Below are positions 1-8,849 of a stretch of 64,000 nucleotides of DNA, piece by piece. Position 1 is the first letter of the stretch; the number at the start of each line of letters is the position of its first letter. The translations under genes were made by a program, and so were the position numbers. The notes under the pieces are model-generated. The model searched no databases. It saw nothing but the letters and a program-made list of their open reading frames with translations, and was not told where the DNA came from. The DNA is from a virus. Location of the stretch: the IMG/VR virus record IMGVR_UViG_3300046171_000231, positions 124,001 to 188,000 of that record, one strand, 5' to 3'.

Positions 1-285
1 AACGACTTTAACTTTGTTGTTAGCCAATCCAAGAAAGCCACCCTTCGTATTGCTATCCCTTTCCACACGCATCACTTTTGGATCGTTTGCTTTATAACTT
101 ATCTTATATCCATTATGTCCAACTTCTGCTTCATATGATGTATAAGGACCAACTGGTAAGTTGATACTTGGTAATTTACTTTGACGATTTGATAAAGAAC
201 CTATCATACCAATGTGAGATAATCCAATAAGTCCACCTAATCCCAAGGCGAACCATCTACCCCATTTCACTTCTTTCTTTTCCAT
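1..285 (-). CDS. Small membrane-anchored protein, 3' end off window
   Basis: The frame opens with ATG at 285 and stays open to the left edge, so the C-terminus is missing. The visible 95 residues start with a charged KKEVKWGRW segment, followed by one Gly/Leu-rich hydrophobic stretch (about residues 12-30) that looks like a signal anchor. A polar, probably beta-rich tail follows. The start overlaps the stop of the upstream gene (TAATG), typical of translational coupling in this phage. I do not recognise the family. A virion or envelope-associated role would only be a guess. Confidence 0.6.
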   Translation of the reverse strand, partial: MEKKEVKWGRWFALGLGGLIGLSHIGMIGSLSNRQSKLPSINLPVGPYTSYEAEVGHNGYKISYKANDPKVMRVERDSNTKGGFLGLANNKVKVV

Positions 286-698
286 TATTTTTTAGGTGGT
301 ACTTGTGGTGCAAGAACCATAGGTGCTTGCTCAATTCTGATTGTTTGTGCTGGTGCTGTATTTGCTGCTTTCTCGATTAATATTTCCATATCTTTCTTTG
401 ATATGTTTGCTCCCCCGCCACCAGATCCATCTTTCTTCTTACCTCCTGCTTGGACACCGAAGGTAGCTAAAGTTCCTGTAAAAATCGAAGCTATGAAAGT
501 TGGATCAATTTTTTCTCCTTGCTCATATCCTGGTATTTTAACGTAGTTTAAAGTTAATATTCCTGCAGACCAAGTGAGCACTGCCAATCTAATAATTGTA
601 GAGAGGAATGCCATTTGCTCGTCTTTATCATCTATTGTCTCTTTAAGTTTACCTAGAGGACCTTTAGGTTTTACTTCTTCTTTCTTTGCTTCAGCCAT
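285..698 (-). CDS. Two-helix membrane protein, holin-like
   Basis: 137 residues with a Lys/Glu-rich N-terminus, two hydrophobic segments (about 33-52 and 68-84), a Lys/Gly-rich linker and a Pro/Ala-rich tail. Two short membrane helices with charged ends resemble phage holins and similar small membrane proteins of marine T4-like phages. There is no diagnostic motif, so holin is a possibility and not a call. It lies between two other small membrane proteins, which may form a membrane or lysis cluster. Confidence 0.6.
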   Translation of the reverse strand: MAEAKKEEVKPKGPLGKLKETIDDKDEQMAFLSTIIRLAVLTWSAGILTLNYVKIPGYEQGEKIDPTFIASIFTGTLATFGVQAGGKKKDGSGGGGANISKKDMEILIEKAANTAPAQTIRIEQAPMVLAPQVPPKK

Positions 699-737
699 GG
701 GATCAATATGTCTATATTATATATAGACGCTTAATCC

Positions 738-1001
738 TTAGAAACCTAATGGTATTGGTGACATAGGTGATGCAGCAGGTGCGTCTGGTGTTGATGGTGA
801 TGGTAAACCTAGACTACCTCCACCTAAACCACCAAGGTCTCCAAGACTACCAAGTTTATCGGTGACTGCTTCCATTACCTTGCCTTTGACGTTTTCGATA
901 ATCGCATCCTTGCGTATGAATACGTAACCGCCAAGACCAACAACGGTGAGAGATATAACACCACTTGCAATAGCGATTCCATTTACTATCTTTTGTAACA
1001 T
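738..1001 (-). CDS. Small single-pass membrane protein with Gly/Pro tail
   Basis: 87 residues. One hydrophobic helix (about residues 8-29) is followed by a short amphipathic region and a low-complexity tail rich in Gly, Leu, Ser and Pro. The family is not recognised. It is one of three consecutive minus-strand genes with N-terminal membrane segments (1-1001). Confidence 0.55.
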   Translation of the reverse strand: MLQKIVNGIAIASGVISLTVVGLGGYVFIRKDAIIENVKGKVMEAVTDKLGSLGDLGGLGGGSLGLPSPSTPDAPAASPMSPIPLGF

Positions 1002-1021
1002 AATTCTATTTACTCAACAAA

Positions 1022-2432
1022 TTATATAGACAAACTTTTAATGAGTTCTTTATATGAAAGAAAAGAAGTATTTGTAAAGGTTGTGTGCAATTCACTGGAT
1101 ATCTCTTTAACTTCTTCATAAAGATTCATTTCAGATAAAAAATTATGACACTCTTGTTTTGTTAAATGATTTAATCCAAGTAAAGTATGTCCCCATAGTC
1201 CTATTCCAGAACAACCATATAATTGAGGTAAGTCTTCAAAAAATAATCCTCTTACTTTCAGAAGACTAATAATTTTTTTATTGTAGTCAGTTAGGAGTTA
1301 CTCTACTGTCACGACTATAATGAATATTAATAAAATTTTTAAAATCCTCAATCAAATTATCAATATGTTTATTATAAATGGATATGACATTAGGATTTAA
1401 TGTTCTATCTTTAGTTTCTCTAATACATCTTTGACATAAGATATCAATTTGAACTAATGTAAGATGAATATTAGTTGCTTGTAATGGCTCTAAAAAATGA
1501 TATGCAAGACCTAAAGAAATCACATTTTGGTTCCATGATTTTTTTAACTTGCCAGAATCAAATTTAAATGATTTTAATATTTCAGCATCTGGATAGTTAG
1601 ATTTAATTTCATCTACCACATTATTTCCCCATTCATCACAACTTACATATCCACATCCTATTCTTTCTTGAGTTGGTATCTGCCAACACCATCCTAAATT
1701 TAATTTATCTGCCTTCGTCACCATACTAACACTATGTTTTCTAGTAAAAGTCGTAACAGAATTCATTGGTAAGTTATCTTTAAATGATACCCAATCTGAT
1801 TTCTCTGAAAATATTCTACTATATCCTGTACAATCAATAAAAATATCACCCTCTATGATATGATTACTACAAATTATTTTTGATACTTTACCAGTTTCAT
1901 CTCTTTTAATTTTAGATACTGTATCTGAAATATACTTAATATTTTTTCTTTTTAATGATTTATTCTTTAGATATTGAATTGTTAATTTATTATCTAAGTG
2001 CAAGGCACTATTATAATCTTCTAATCTTCCTGTGTAAGGTGATTTATTTTTCCTTTTCAACAATCCATGTAGAGAAGAGGTATCTAATGATTGATTTTGA
2101 ATATATGTAAAATATAAAAAAGAATCAAAGTCTTCGTTTGTAGTTGGAGTTCCATCTATGGGATTGAAGAAAGTAGAACCTTTACCACTCCAATTATTAA
2201 ATTCAATACCAATTTTTGGTGTTGCCTTTGTTTCTCTTAAAAACTCTGCAACATTTATATCAGGTAATTCCTCTATAGTTTCTACAAAGAGTCCAGTTGT
2301 ACCTTCACCAACACCTATAGTGTTTACATCTGGACTTTCTATAATTACATATTCATGATTTGATTGTCTATGTGAAAATATAAGTGCAGATAACCAACCA
2401 GATATTCCACCTCCAACAATTACAAACTTCAT
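1022..2432 (-). CDS. FAD-dependent tryptophan-halogenase-like protein, frameshifted near the C-terminus
   Basis: The intact frame (1287-2432, 381 residues) has the N-terminal FAD-binding GGGxxGW motif, a GVGEGT segment, the conserved Lys in a TPKIGIEFNNW context and the flavin-dependent halogenase signature WCWQIP. The frame stops early at 1287, but the next frame continues without a stop to 1022, encoding a plausible C-terminus (for example YGCSGIGLWGH). Dropping one A of the AA pair near 1291 joins the two parts. Members of this family use FADH2 to halogenate tryptophan or other aromatic compounds; the phage substrate is unknown. A second, intact paralogue lies at 36708-38252. The break may be a sequencing error. 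Confidence 0.8.
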
Positions 2433-2638
2433 TTATCAAATTCACTTCCCTCTCCCATATATTGAAGAGAGATAATATCGTGATGAACTTCCTTATCCTC
2501 TCTTAATAACCATTCTGCAAATTCCTCACGGATTGAAATTGCATCTTTTAATTGTTCTACATCACCGTCAGTACATAGATCATTCATTCGGTCTATTGAC
2601 CAATCGTAAGTTGTTCTAAGAGTCTTTGTTAAATTCAC
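2429..2638 (-). CDS. Conserved-type small protein, function unknown
   Basis: 69 acidic residues, predicted largely helical, with no recognisable motif. The start overlaps the end of the GIY-YIG gene and the stop overlaps the halogenase start (ATGA-type overlap at 2429-2432), so the three are probably co-translated. Confidence 0.5.
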   Translation of the reverse strand: MNLTKTLRTTYDWSIDRMNDLCTDGDVEQLKDAISIREEFAEWLLREDKEVHHDIISLQYMGEGSEFDK

Positions 2639-3071
2639 CGTAGTCTTTACGCATATAGCGTCCTAATATGTTGCTATTATAATACATTGGTGTCCCGTCG
2701 TCAAGTGACTCCATCAACACATTATGTAAAAACAATTGTTTTGTTTCTTCGTAGTTTACTTTTCCAAGGGTTGCGTGGAGGGAGATAATTTCTCTTCTGA
2801 AAGAGTCTTTTCCAATTTCTCTAATATCTCGTTTAAGATCGTCAGAACTTCCATAGTACTTTTTCCAGTCAGACTCTGATGTAACTCTTCGCTTTCCTCC
2901 TTTTGGTTTTCTTTTTTGAGTAAAGTACTTTCTTCCGATATATTGTTTTCCGTTTGTAGTATTGGTGATGCGATAGACGAACCCATAGTAATTCCCGATA
3001 TCATCAGAGGTAAAAGGATTACCTTCATACATCCAAGGGTTTTCATAATCGACTTCCAAAGTAGTAATCAT
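2616..3071 (-). CDS. GIY-YIG-type nuclease-domain protein
   Basis: 151 residues. Residues about 28-50 show the GIY-YIG pattern as YGFVYRITN followed by QYIGRKYF, with a downstream Lys/Arg-rich region and a conserved Glu (NYEETKQLF) in the position expected for the metal-binding Glu. Similar short stand-alone GIY-YIG proteins are common in T4-like phages. Some are homing endonucleases (Seg type), others housekeeping nucleases. No DNA-binding extension is obvious. There is no interrupted gene next to it to indicate homing. Confidence 0.7.
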   Translation of the reverse strand: MITTLEVDYENPWMYEGNPFTSDDIGNYYGFVYRITNTTNGKQYIGRKYFTQKRKPKGGKRRVTSESDWKKYYGSSDDLKRDIREIGKDSFRREIISLHATLGKVNYEETKQLFLHNVLMESLDDGTPMYYNSNILGRYMRKDYGEFNKDS

Positions 3072-3098
3072 ATATTAACACATTCATATCTATATATC

Positions 3099-3106
3099 CA
3101 TAAATA
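3099..3106 (+). promoter_or_regulatory. Candidate late promoter octamer (CATAAATA)
   Basis: CATAAATA differs from the T4 late -10 octamer TATAAATA at one position and lies 20 bases before the plus-strand ATG at 3126. The same octamer occurs before the next gene. Confidence 0.45.
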
Positions 3107-3125
3107 TCAATAAACGATTATATAA

Positions 3126-3488
3126 ATGACTGTTTACAGAAAAAACATAACAATCAATGTCGGTGAGACTTTTAGTGAAGATTTAACATTAATGGGTGCT
3201 GATGGTTCTGGTGTTGTTGATTTAACAGGTTATTCTGCACAATCAAAATTAAGAAAGAGTCCCACAAACTATAGGTTTGCAGATATTCAAGTTGGTATTG
3301 TAAATGCATCTCAAGGATTAGTTAATATCTCAATCGCAAGCACAGTAACTAAATTTCTTCAAGGTGGTAGACACGTATATGATATAGTTCTAATCAAACC
3401 TAATGGATTCAAATCTGTTGCAGTTGAAGGTAATGCACTGGTAAGATCAGGTATCAATACCTTTGTACATTACTTTGGTTCTCCATAA
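3126..3488 (+). CDS. BppU-N-like baseplate/tail adaptor protein
   Basis: 120 residues, predicted all-beta. The pattern DLTGYSAQSKLRK, a Gly-rich turn, then a GxxxYDIVL segment and a final VEGNALV strand resembles the N-terminal domain of BppU-type baseplate or receptor-binding adaptors found in many tail genes. It is one of only three plus-strand genes in the window. The following gene shares the same fold pattern, so the two look like a tandem duplication. The exact tail position is inference. Confidence 0.55.
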   Translation: MTVYRKNITINVGETFSEDLTLMGADGSGVVDLTGYSAQSKLRKSPTNYRFADIQVGIVNASQGLVNISIASTVTKFLQGGRHVYDIVLIKPNGFKSVAVEGNALVRSGINTFVHYFGSP

Positions 3489-3491
3489 ATA
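3484..3491 (+). promoter_or_regulatory. Candidate late promoter octamer (CATAAATA)
   Basis: The octamer overlaps the stop codon of the preceding gene and lies 15 bases before the ATG at 3506, matching the arrangement before the first plus-strand tail-type gene. Confidence 0.45.
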
Positions 3492-3505
3492 AAAGTAAAA
3501 ATATA

Positions 3506-3889
3506 ATGGCAGTTTTTAGTACAAATTTAGTAATATACAAACATACTGACTTTGAGCAAACCTTTGCACTTGAAGATAGTAACACGAATAGTGTCAAAAA
3601 TTTAACAGGTTTTTCTGCCACTTGCAAAATGCAAAGGACATTAAATCTTGGTAGTTTGACAGAGTTTACAATATCATTTTTGAATGATCGAACACTAGGT
3701 AAAGTTAGAATATCATTAACAGATACACAAACAGCAGCGATTGAAGAAGGTAAATATTTTTATGAGCTAATGTTGACTGACCCAAGTAGCGTTGTAGAAA
3801 GAGTAATTGAAGGAATTGTAATCGTAAAACATCCTGTTACTTGGGATTCACCAACTCCCCTAACTCCTTTTGACGCTCAAGTTCCTTAA
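3506..3889 (+). CDS. BppU-N-like baseplate/tail adaptor protein, second copy
   Basis: 127 residues with the same beta pattern as the previous gene: NLTGFSATCKMQR, a Gly-containing hairpin, GKYFYELMLTD and a final IEGIVIVK strand. Probably a paralogue from tandem duplication; the DNA is clearly diverged. Its stop codon and that of the minus-strand gene 3886-4095 share the palindrome TTAA, so the genes converge with a 4-base overlap and no room for a terminator. Confidence 0.55.
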   Translation: MAVFSTNLVIYKHTDFEQTFALEDSNTNSVKNLTGFSATCKMQRTLNLGSLTEFTISFLNDRTLGKVRISLTDTQTAAIEEGKYFYELMLTDPSSVVERVIEGIVIVKHPVTWDSPTPLTPFDAQVP

Positions 3890-4095
3890 TCTTCAGGAAA
3901 ATCATAAGGTCCATTCAACTTTTTTTCCATATCTCTTTCGTCTAGGACTTCATTAATAAGTTCTTTGAGTTCTATCTTAAGTGCATCAGATATAAGATTC
4001 ATTTTATTCACCTTCAAAGGTGGAATAGCATCTCTTTGACGCTGTACATCATCAGGAGTCGAACTACTCCCAAAGGTCATCGCTTGTGTATCCAT
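3886..4095 (-). CDS. Small protein, function unknown
   Basis: 69 residues with a polar N-terminus and a charged helical C-terminus ending in PYDFPED. Not recognised. It follows a 44-residue gene with no spacer and probably belongs to the virion-protein transcription unit starting near 6.7 kb. Confidence 0.5.
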   Translation of the reverse strand: MDTQAMTFGSSSTPDDVQRQRDAIPPLKVNKMNLISDALKIELKELINEVLDERDMEKKLNGPYDFPED

Positions 4096-4097
4096 AA

Positions 4098-4232
4098 TTA
4101 TTTTTTATTATATATTAACTCAAAATCCTCAGACACACCAACACCAGGTTGATAGTTCTGAGGATTAAGTTTTGCAAGTTTAACTGACTTTAGACCACCG
4201 ATAATGTCAGCACGATTAATAACAGGTTTCAT
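4098..4232 (-). CDS. 44-residue protein, function unknown
   Basis: Short frame from ATG at 4232 to TAA at 4098. It fills the gap between two genes, with 2-base spacing on both sides. The sequence begins MKPVINRADIIGG and includes KLAKLNPQNY. Packing and clean codon structure support it as a real gene. Family unknown. Confidence 0.5.
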   Translation of the reverse strand: MKPVINRADIIGGLKSVKLAKLNPQNYQPGVGVSEDFELIYNKK

Positions 4233-4234
4233 AA

Positions 4235-5185
4235 TTATCTAAAGTAACCATCCTCTTTAGTGGTTCCACTTTTCTTTTCATACTCTGTAGCTTTTTTATC
4301 TTGATATTTTTTCCTTGCATCACCTACAGGATCAAATTTCTTTAATTTATCAATACCTTTTTTAGCAAGAACACCACCAAGAACAGCAGCACCAGTTTTT
4401 AATGCCATACCTGCTAATCCTTCATCAAGATTTTTTTTTTGCTCCTCGACAATTGCTTGAATAGTTTCTGCATCCATTTCAGTCATTACATAGTTTGCTT
4501 CTTCGATTGTAGCAGCTTGCTCTGAAGATAACAAGTAATCAAGAACAAAATCATAAGGAGTATACTCTTCCTTTGCCATTTCTGCCTTCTTAGCAAGTCT
4601 TGCCTTTGCCATTGCCTGTGCTTTAAGTTTTTGTTTCTCCTGAAATTCTGCTCTCTGTGCACCAGGAGTTCCTCTCCTATAAAAACCAACTCCTGCACCT
4701 TTCTCTCTTTTGATAAACTTTTTATCAAACTTTTGTTTTTTTGTTAGTGGTTCAGGTTTCTTATCAGGAAAATCTTTTTTGAAATCTCCCTCTGATGGTT
4801 TTCCACCACCCTGTGCACCAACCTCATTAGTTCTCTGTCCAAAGACTACACCTTTTTCTGGTTTGTACTCTGGTTCTGGTTTGGGTTTACCCGACATATT
4901 CTGACTACTTCGAGAAATTCTACCTTGAAATGGTTTTGGTTTTAGACCCAATTCTTCTCTAGTCTTTGGTTTATTTGAATTTCTTGTTATTTTTAATTTA
5001 TCTCTATTTTGTTGATATTTTGGTTTGATCTTTGGTTCATTTGATACTGGTGGTTTTTCTGCAAGTCTTTTTGCAGCAAGTTCTGAACCTCTTGTATTAC
5101 GGTTCTCTTCAAGATTTTCAGGTTTAGAAACCTTGTCAGCATAAATCTTTGCAATCTCTTGATATTCTTTTAAGTCTCTAAACAT
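4235..5185 (-). CDS. Lys-rich probable virion protein
   Basis: 316 residues, very rich in Lys, Pro, Gly and Gln. The N-terminus is helical (RDLKEYQEIAKIYADKV), the middle is disordered and basic, and an Ala/Gly-rich hydrophobic segment lies near residues 255-275 (LKTGAAVLGGVLAKKG). Short helical N-termini of the MxTF/MxDLxEY kind recur in structural-type genes of this window. A late promoter octamer lies directly upstream (5209-5216). An internal head or DNA-associated role is inference. Confidence 0.55.
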   Translation of the reverse strand: MFRDLKEYQEIAKIYADKVSKPENLEENRNTRGSELAAKRLAEKPPVSNEPKIKPKYQQNRDKLKITRNSNKPKTREELGLKPKPFQGRISRSSQNMSGKPKPEPEYKPEKGVVFGQRTNEVGAQGGGKPSEGDFKKDFPDKKPEPLTKKQKFDKKFIKREKGAGVGFYRRGTPGAQRAEFQEKQKLKAQAMAKARLAKKAEMAKEEYTPYDFVLDYLLSSEQAATIEEANYVMTEMDAETIQAIVEEQKKNLDEGLAGMALKTGAAVLGGVLAKKGIDKLKKFDPVGDARKKYQDKKATEYEKKSGTTKEDGYFR

Positions 5186-5208
5186 TTTAATTAAATATTC
5201 TACTAACT

Positions 5209-5216
5209 TATTTATA
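5209..5216 (-). promoter_or_regulatory. T4-type late promoter (TATAAATA)
   Basis: Exact match to the gp55-dependent late -10 octamer, in the 39-base gap between two genes and 24 bases before the ATG at 5185. Confidence 0.7.
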
Positions 5217-5224
5217 TCTAAAAT

Positions 5225-6691
5225 TTATCCAGTGTATTTTGAACCGTATGGTGCGACTTTTTGACGTTTTTTAAGATAGTCTACTTCAGTTGCAATGGAT
5301 TGTGCTGTTCTTCCTTTATCCTTTTTCTTTGGTTTACTAATATCAGATAAGTTAAGTCCCATTCTTGTTACTGTTTTGATTTCTTTTCCATCCTTATCTT
5401 TTACAAATTCTGGTTTTAAGTTTTTCTTAATACGTTCTTTATCTGTTTCTTTTTGAGATGCAGCAGCTCCTCCAACTATTCCTCCTAAACCTGCACCTGT
5501 TAATGCTCTCTTAGCAAAACTACTCATACCTTTTCTAGCAGCGGGACTTAATGCTGCAACTGCACCTACTGTAGCAGCAACTCTACCAACTGGTCCTGCT
5601 TTTGCAAGAGCTTTAATAACTGGAGCTGCTTTCTTTGCACCTGGTAATGAAATTGCTTTTTTAAAGAATGCTCTGTTTTGTGGTCCAATTGCTGCTTTGA
5701 CAACATCTTTCTGTACTAATCTCTTTGTTTTTAAAGCACTTTTTTGTGTTTTACTAAGAATATTTTCAGGTTTTATACCATACTTTTTACTTACGGTTCT
5801 TCTGTATTCAGCAGTAGTAACTTTTTTTCCTACGTCTGGTAGTTTAACTTTTGTTGTTTTTTTTGTAATTTTTTTTATAGGTTCTGTAAAACCTCTATTC
5901 TTCCTAGTAAGATTTTTTGTGATTTTCTTTTTCTTTACAGTTCCTGATTTATCATCAAACGGTGTTTGATCAACTACTTCTGATGGTGTTACTGATGTTT
6001 TAGGTTTCACTCTTTTAAATAAAGTTGGTTCTGAACCTGGTTTCGGTTTGTTTGTCTGACTATAACCAGAAGAACTTACTCTTTTTTGATTTACGTCTTT
6101 TGTAAAATCTTTTGCTTTCTTTGATACTTCAGATTGCTTAACTACCTTTGTTTTAGAACTACCACTTGCTCCTGCAGATCCTTCAGTTGATCCAGATGTG
6201 CCAGTTGCCCTAGAGAAAGCATCTCCTCTTGTAGTTTGACGACTTAATTCTTTTATTTTAGCTATTGTTAATTTTCTTTGCTGAACTAAAGATGGTTTTT
6301 TACCGACTCCTGCATCATATAATCTCTTCTCACTTGCCCTTACGTCTGCGATGGATTTTTTTAAACCAGTTCTATCAGGTGCCTTACTTGTAGTTTTAGG
6401 TTTTCCAAACTGTGGTTTAGGTTCCATACTAGGAACCTTTTTACCTGTGTTTTTAAATGTCGTTTTATCTGGTACAAAAGGACCGCCAGCTTTATATAAA
6501 TCTAATCCTGGTTGTACAACTGTTGGTTTTATATTTTTTCCAAATCCCTTCTGAAAACTCTTCTGACTCTTTTTATATTGCTTTAATGCTTCTGAATCTT
6601 TTTCTAGTAATATTTCAAGATACCTTTGTGCCTCCGACAAAATATAATCAGATTCATTAACAACTTTTCTAAAATTCTCAAACGTCCTCAT
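5225..6691 (-). CDS. Long Lys/Ser/Thr-rich probable virion protein
   Basis: 488 residues, strongly basic, with a helical N-terminus (RTFENFRKVVNESDYILSEA) and a long low-complexity Lys/Thr/Pro/Ser middle. A hydrophobic Ala/Gly/Val segment lies around residues 365-415 (VGRVAATVGAVAALSP, LGGIVGGAAAS). The C-terminus is charged. It resembles the preceding gene in composition and design, and the two may be distant paralogues. An exact late promoter lies upstream. Function unknown; DNA-condensing or injected protein is a hypothesis. Confidence 0.55.
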   Translation of the reverse strand: MRTFENFRKVVNESDYILSEAQRYLEILLEKDSEALKQYKKSQKSFQKGFGKNIKPTVVQPGLDLYKAGGPFVPDKTTFKNTGKKVPSMEPKPQFGKPKTTSKAPDRTGLKKSIADVRASEKRLYDAGVGKKPSLVQQRKLTIAKIKELSRQTTRGDAFSRATGTSGSTEGSAGASGSSKTKVVKQSEVSKKAKDFTKDVNQKRVSSSGYSQTNKPKPGSEPTLFKRVKPKTSVTPSEVVDQTPFDDKSGTVKKKKITKNLTRKNRGFTEPIKKITKKTTKVKLPDVGKKVTTAEYRRTVSKKYGIKPENILSKTQKSALKTKRLVQKDVVKAAIGPQNRAFFKKAISLPGAKKAAPVIKALAKAGPVGRVAATVGAVAALSPAARKGMSSFAKRALTGAGLGGIVGGAAASQKETDKERIKKNLKPEFVKDKDGKEIKTVTRMGLNLSDISKPKKKDKGRTAQSIATEVDYLKKRQKVAPYGSKYTG

Positions 6692-7079
6692 TATTTTCAG
6701 ACACTTTCTTTTTATTTATATCAAATGATTCATAGGCATCATAGTCTCCAAACAACCAAGCATCTGCTTTTGCTGCTTCACGATATGCTTCAATACTCAT
6801 ATCTTTGAGTCCTTTTACTTCTGATTCTGTTTCAACAACTTTAACTCTGGGTTGAGTATAACCATCCCAACTCTTATGAATCTCTTTCACTTGCTCATCT
6901 ACACTTGCCATTTCCATCTGTATCTTACCCTCGATCCATATCTTTTTCAACCAAGCAACAATACCTAATGCAAGATGTTGTAGATATGGGTTCTTAAATT
7001 TCTTCTTGACCCATCTTTCTGCTTTTGCATACCAAGGATCTGTGCCCTTACCAAATTGTTTCTGAAATTGTATTTTCAT
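6678..7079 (-). CDS. Conserved-type protein, function unknown
   Basis: 133 residues with a basic Trp-rich N-terminal half (KAERWVKKKFKNPYLQHLALG) and an acidic C-terminal half. No motif recognised. The end carries the late promoter for the next gene, and the start abuts the oxygenase gene. Confidence 0.5.
   Translation of the reverse strand: MKIQFQKQFGKGTDPWYAKAERWVKKKFKNPYLQHLALGIVAWLKKIWIEGKIQMEMASVDEQVKEIHKSWDGYTQPRVKVVETESEVKGLKDMSIEAYREAAKADAWLFGDYDAYESFDINKKKVSENNEDV
6713..6720 (-). promoter_or_regulatory. T4-type late promoter (TATAAATA)
   Basis: Exact TATAAATA inside the 3' end of the upstream gene, 22 bases before the ATG at 6691. Confidence 0.7.
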
Positions 7080-7672
7080 TTGCTTAATCGGATATTGAAT
7101 GAAACTGAGATACGATCTCCATATGATTTATTTTCATTTACTGAATGACTTAAATGTGCAGGAAAAACTAATATTCTACCCTCTACAGGATTAAAACAAT
7201 AAGTGTGATGAAATTTGTTTTGAATTTTAAATTGTGGATTATATGATTCAATTTCATTATATGTCTCAAAATCATTTGGTGACTCAAACACTATATCTCC
7301 AGAATTTTGAGGACATTGAATCCATAAAACTCCTGCCAAGTTACTATTTGGATGATTATGTTTTATATTATAATCACCTGGTTTATTAATATTAATCCAA
7401 GCTTCAACTTTGATATTAGTAGATTCAAGAATTGCAGGAAATCCTGATAGACAATTTATAATAAATTTTTGTAAGACATCATCTTCATTTTTTACTTGAA
7501 ATGGAGGTGACTGCCACCCCCCATAATTTGAAATTAAAACACTTTGAACACCGCTGTGCTTTATGTCGTAAGCATATTTAATTAAATCATCTTTTATTTC
7601 ATCAAATTCATTTACATCAAACTGATGTATTATGGTAGGAAAAAGATTTGTAGTGCTATAACTTAAATCCAC
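7076..7672 (-). CDS. 2OG-Fe(II) oxygenase superfamily protein (TIGR02466-like)
   Basis: 198 residues. The core has NIKHNHPNSNLAGVLW, providing the first iron-binding His, then a G-D-I-V-F strand and FPAHLSHSVNENKSYGDR with the distal His and the 2-oxoglutarate-binding Arg. This matches the small putative 2OG oxygenase family common in marine phages. The substrate is unknown; protein or nucleic-acid hydroxylation is possible. It overlaps the end of nrdB by 17 bases, so it is read with the ribonucleotide reductase genes. One of four such enzymes in this window. Confidence 0.75.
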   Translation of the reverse strand: MDLSYSTTNLFPTIIHQFDVNEFDEIKDDLIKYAYDIKHSGVQSVLISNYGGWQSPPFQVKNEDDVLQKFIINCLSGFPAILESTNIKVEAWININKPGDYNIKHNHPNSNLAGVLWIQCPQNSGDIVFESPNDFETYNEIESYNPQFKIQNKFHHTYCFNPVEGRILVFPAHLSHSVNENKSYGDRISVSFNIRLSK

Positions 7673-8849
7673 TAAAAGTATCCTTTTTCACATCCTGTTT
7701 AATACCACCGACAATGTAGGATTCTACTTCTGTCTCCTGTGGTGCCACTTGTAATCCTTTTGAAGATATCCAATGCTCTGTCCAAGGTAATGGATTGTTT
7801 CTTGCTGCAATGTCATAAACTGGTTTCAATCCAATTGCTCTCATTCTACGATTTGCTATCCATTCAACATATTGATGAAGTAGTTTGTCATTGAGACCAA
7901 TCATACTTCCATTTGTAAATAGATACTCTGCCCATCGCTTCTCTTCGTTTACACAACGATCAAACATACTATAAGTCCACTGCTCTTCTTCTTTGATGAT
8001 TTCCTTCATCTGTTTGTCGTCACCCTTTCTCCAGTTGTTTATAATATTTTGAGTTATTGCCAAATGGAGGTTTTCATCTCTAGCAATAAGCGAAATGATT
8101 TTCGCAGATCCTTCCATGAGTTTAAGCTCACCAAAAGCAAAACTACAAGCGAAAGATACGTAAAAGCGGATACCTTCCAAAATGTTGACATTAGTAACTG
8201 CACGATAAAGTTTCCTCTTTAATTCTTTTGTTTCCCACTCTGCTGTAGGACTTCCTTTCCAACCTTCTTTCCAGAAGTTACCTGTATCATACTGATGTGC
8301 TTCGTTTATAAAGGTATCATATGACTCTGTAACACTTGATGCTCTGTCTAGGATACGATCATCAGATAGTATCTTATCAAAGACTTCAGATGGGTCTGAG
8401 TATACATTCTTAATAACATATGTGTATGAACGTGAGTGTATCATTTCCATAAATGACCATACTTCCATACAAGCTTCTAACTCAGGTAGAGAACAATATG
8501 GTAAAAATGCCATACCTGGTGCACGACCCTGTACTGAGTCGAGCATAATCTGATACTTAAGATTAGATGTATAAATGTGTTTCTGCTCTGGACGTAGTGA
8601 TTGATAATCGCCACGATCTTTTTGTAATGATACCTCTTCTGGTCTCCAGAAATATCCTAATTGAGACTTTGTTAAATTCTCAAATGCAGGATACTTAAAG
8701 TTATCATATCTTTGAACTCCTAAAGGTTTGCCAAAAAACATAGGTTGTTTTTTTGTGTCGCATTCCTCTGTGTTAAAGACAGTCATGCCTTTAAGATTTG
8801 TCATTGATTTTTTTCCGATAGGTGAAACTTTAAATTGAACAGGATTCAC
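7656..8849 (-). CDS. nrdB: Ribonucleotide reductase class Ia, beta subunit
   Basis: 397 residues. Recognisable are MFFGKPLGVQRYD, FWRPEEV, the metal ligand Asp in LDSVQGR, and MEMIHSRSYTYV, which holds a Glu, a His and the radical Tyr. ARDENLHL supplies the second ligand set. The protein houses the di-iron/tyrosyl radical that starts ribonucleotide reduction by NrdA. The ATG at 8849 overlaps nrdA. Internal starts at 8804 or 8786 (MTVFN) fit the usual family N-terminus better, so the first 15-21 residues are doubtful. It lies directly downstream of nrdA. Confidence 0.93.
   Translation of the reverse strand: MNPVQFKVSPIGKKSMTNLKGMTVFNTEECDTKKQPMFFGKPLGVQRYDNFKYPAFENLTKSQLGYFWRPEEVSLQKDRGDYQSLRPEQKHIYTSNLKYQIMLDSVQGRAPGMAFLPYCSLPELEACMEVWSFMEMIHSRSYTYVIKNVYSDPSEVFDKILSDDRILDRASSVTESYDTFINEAHQYDTGNFWKEGWKGSPTAEWETKELKRKLYRAVTNVNILEGIRFYVSFACSFAFGELKLMEGSAKIISLIARDENLHLAITQNIINNWRKGDDKQMKEIIKEEEQWTYSMFDRCVNEEKRWAEYLFTNGSMIGLNDKLLHQYVEWIANRRMRAIGLKPVYDIAARNNPLPWTEHWISSKGLQVAPQETEVESYIVGGIKQDVKKDTFSGFKL

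Noticed and set aside
2616-3071. Active homing endonuclease with a nearby intron
   Set aside because: No split gene or intron-like sequence adjoins the GIY-YIG gene. Domain call kept, homing role not claimed.
5697-6660. Plus-strand Phe/Val-rich frames opposite the Lys-rich protein
   Set aside because: Antisense of a Lys/Pro-rich coding frame produces such hydrophobic shadows. No start signals.
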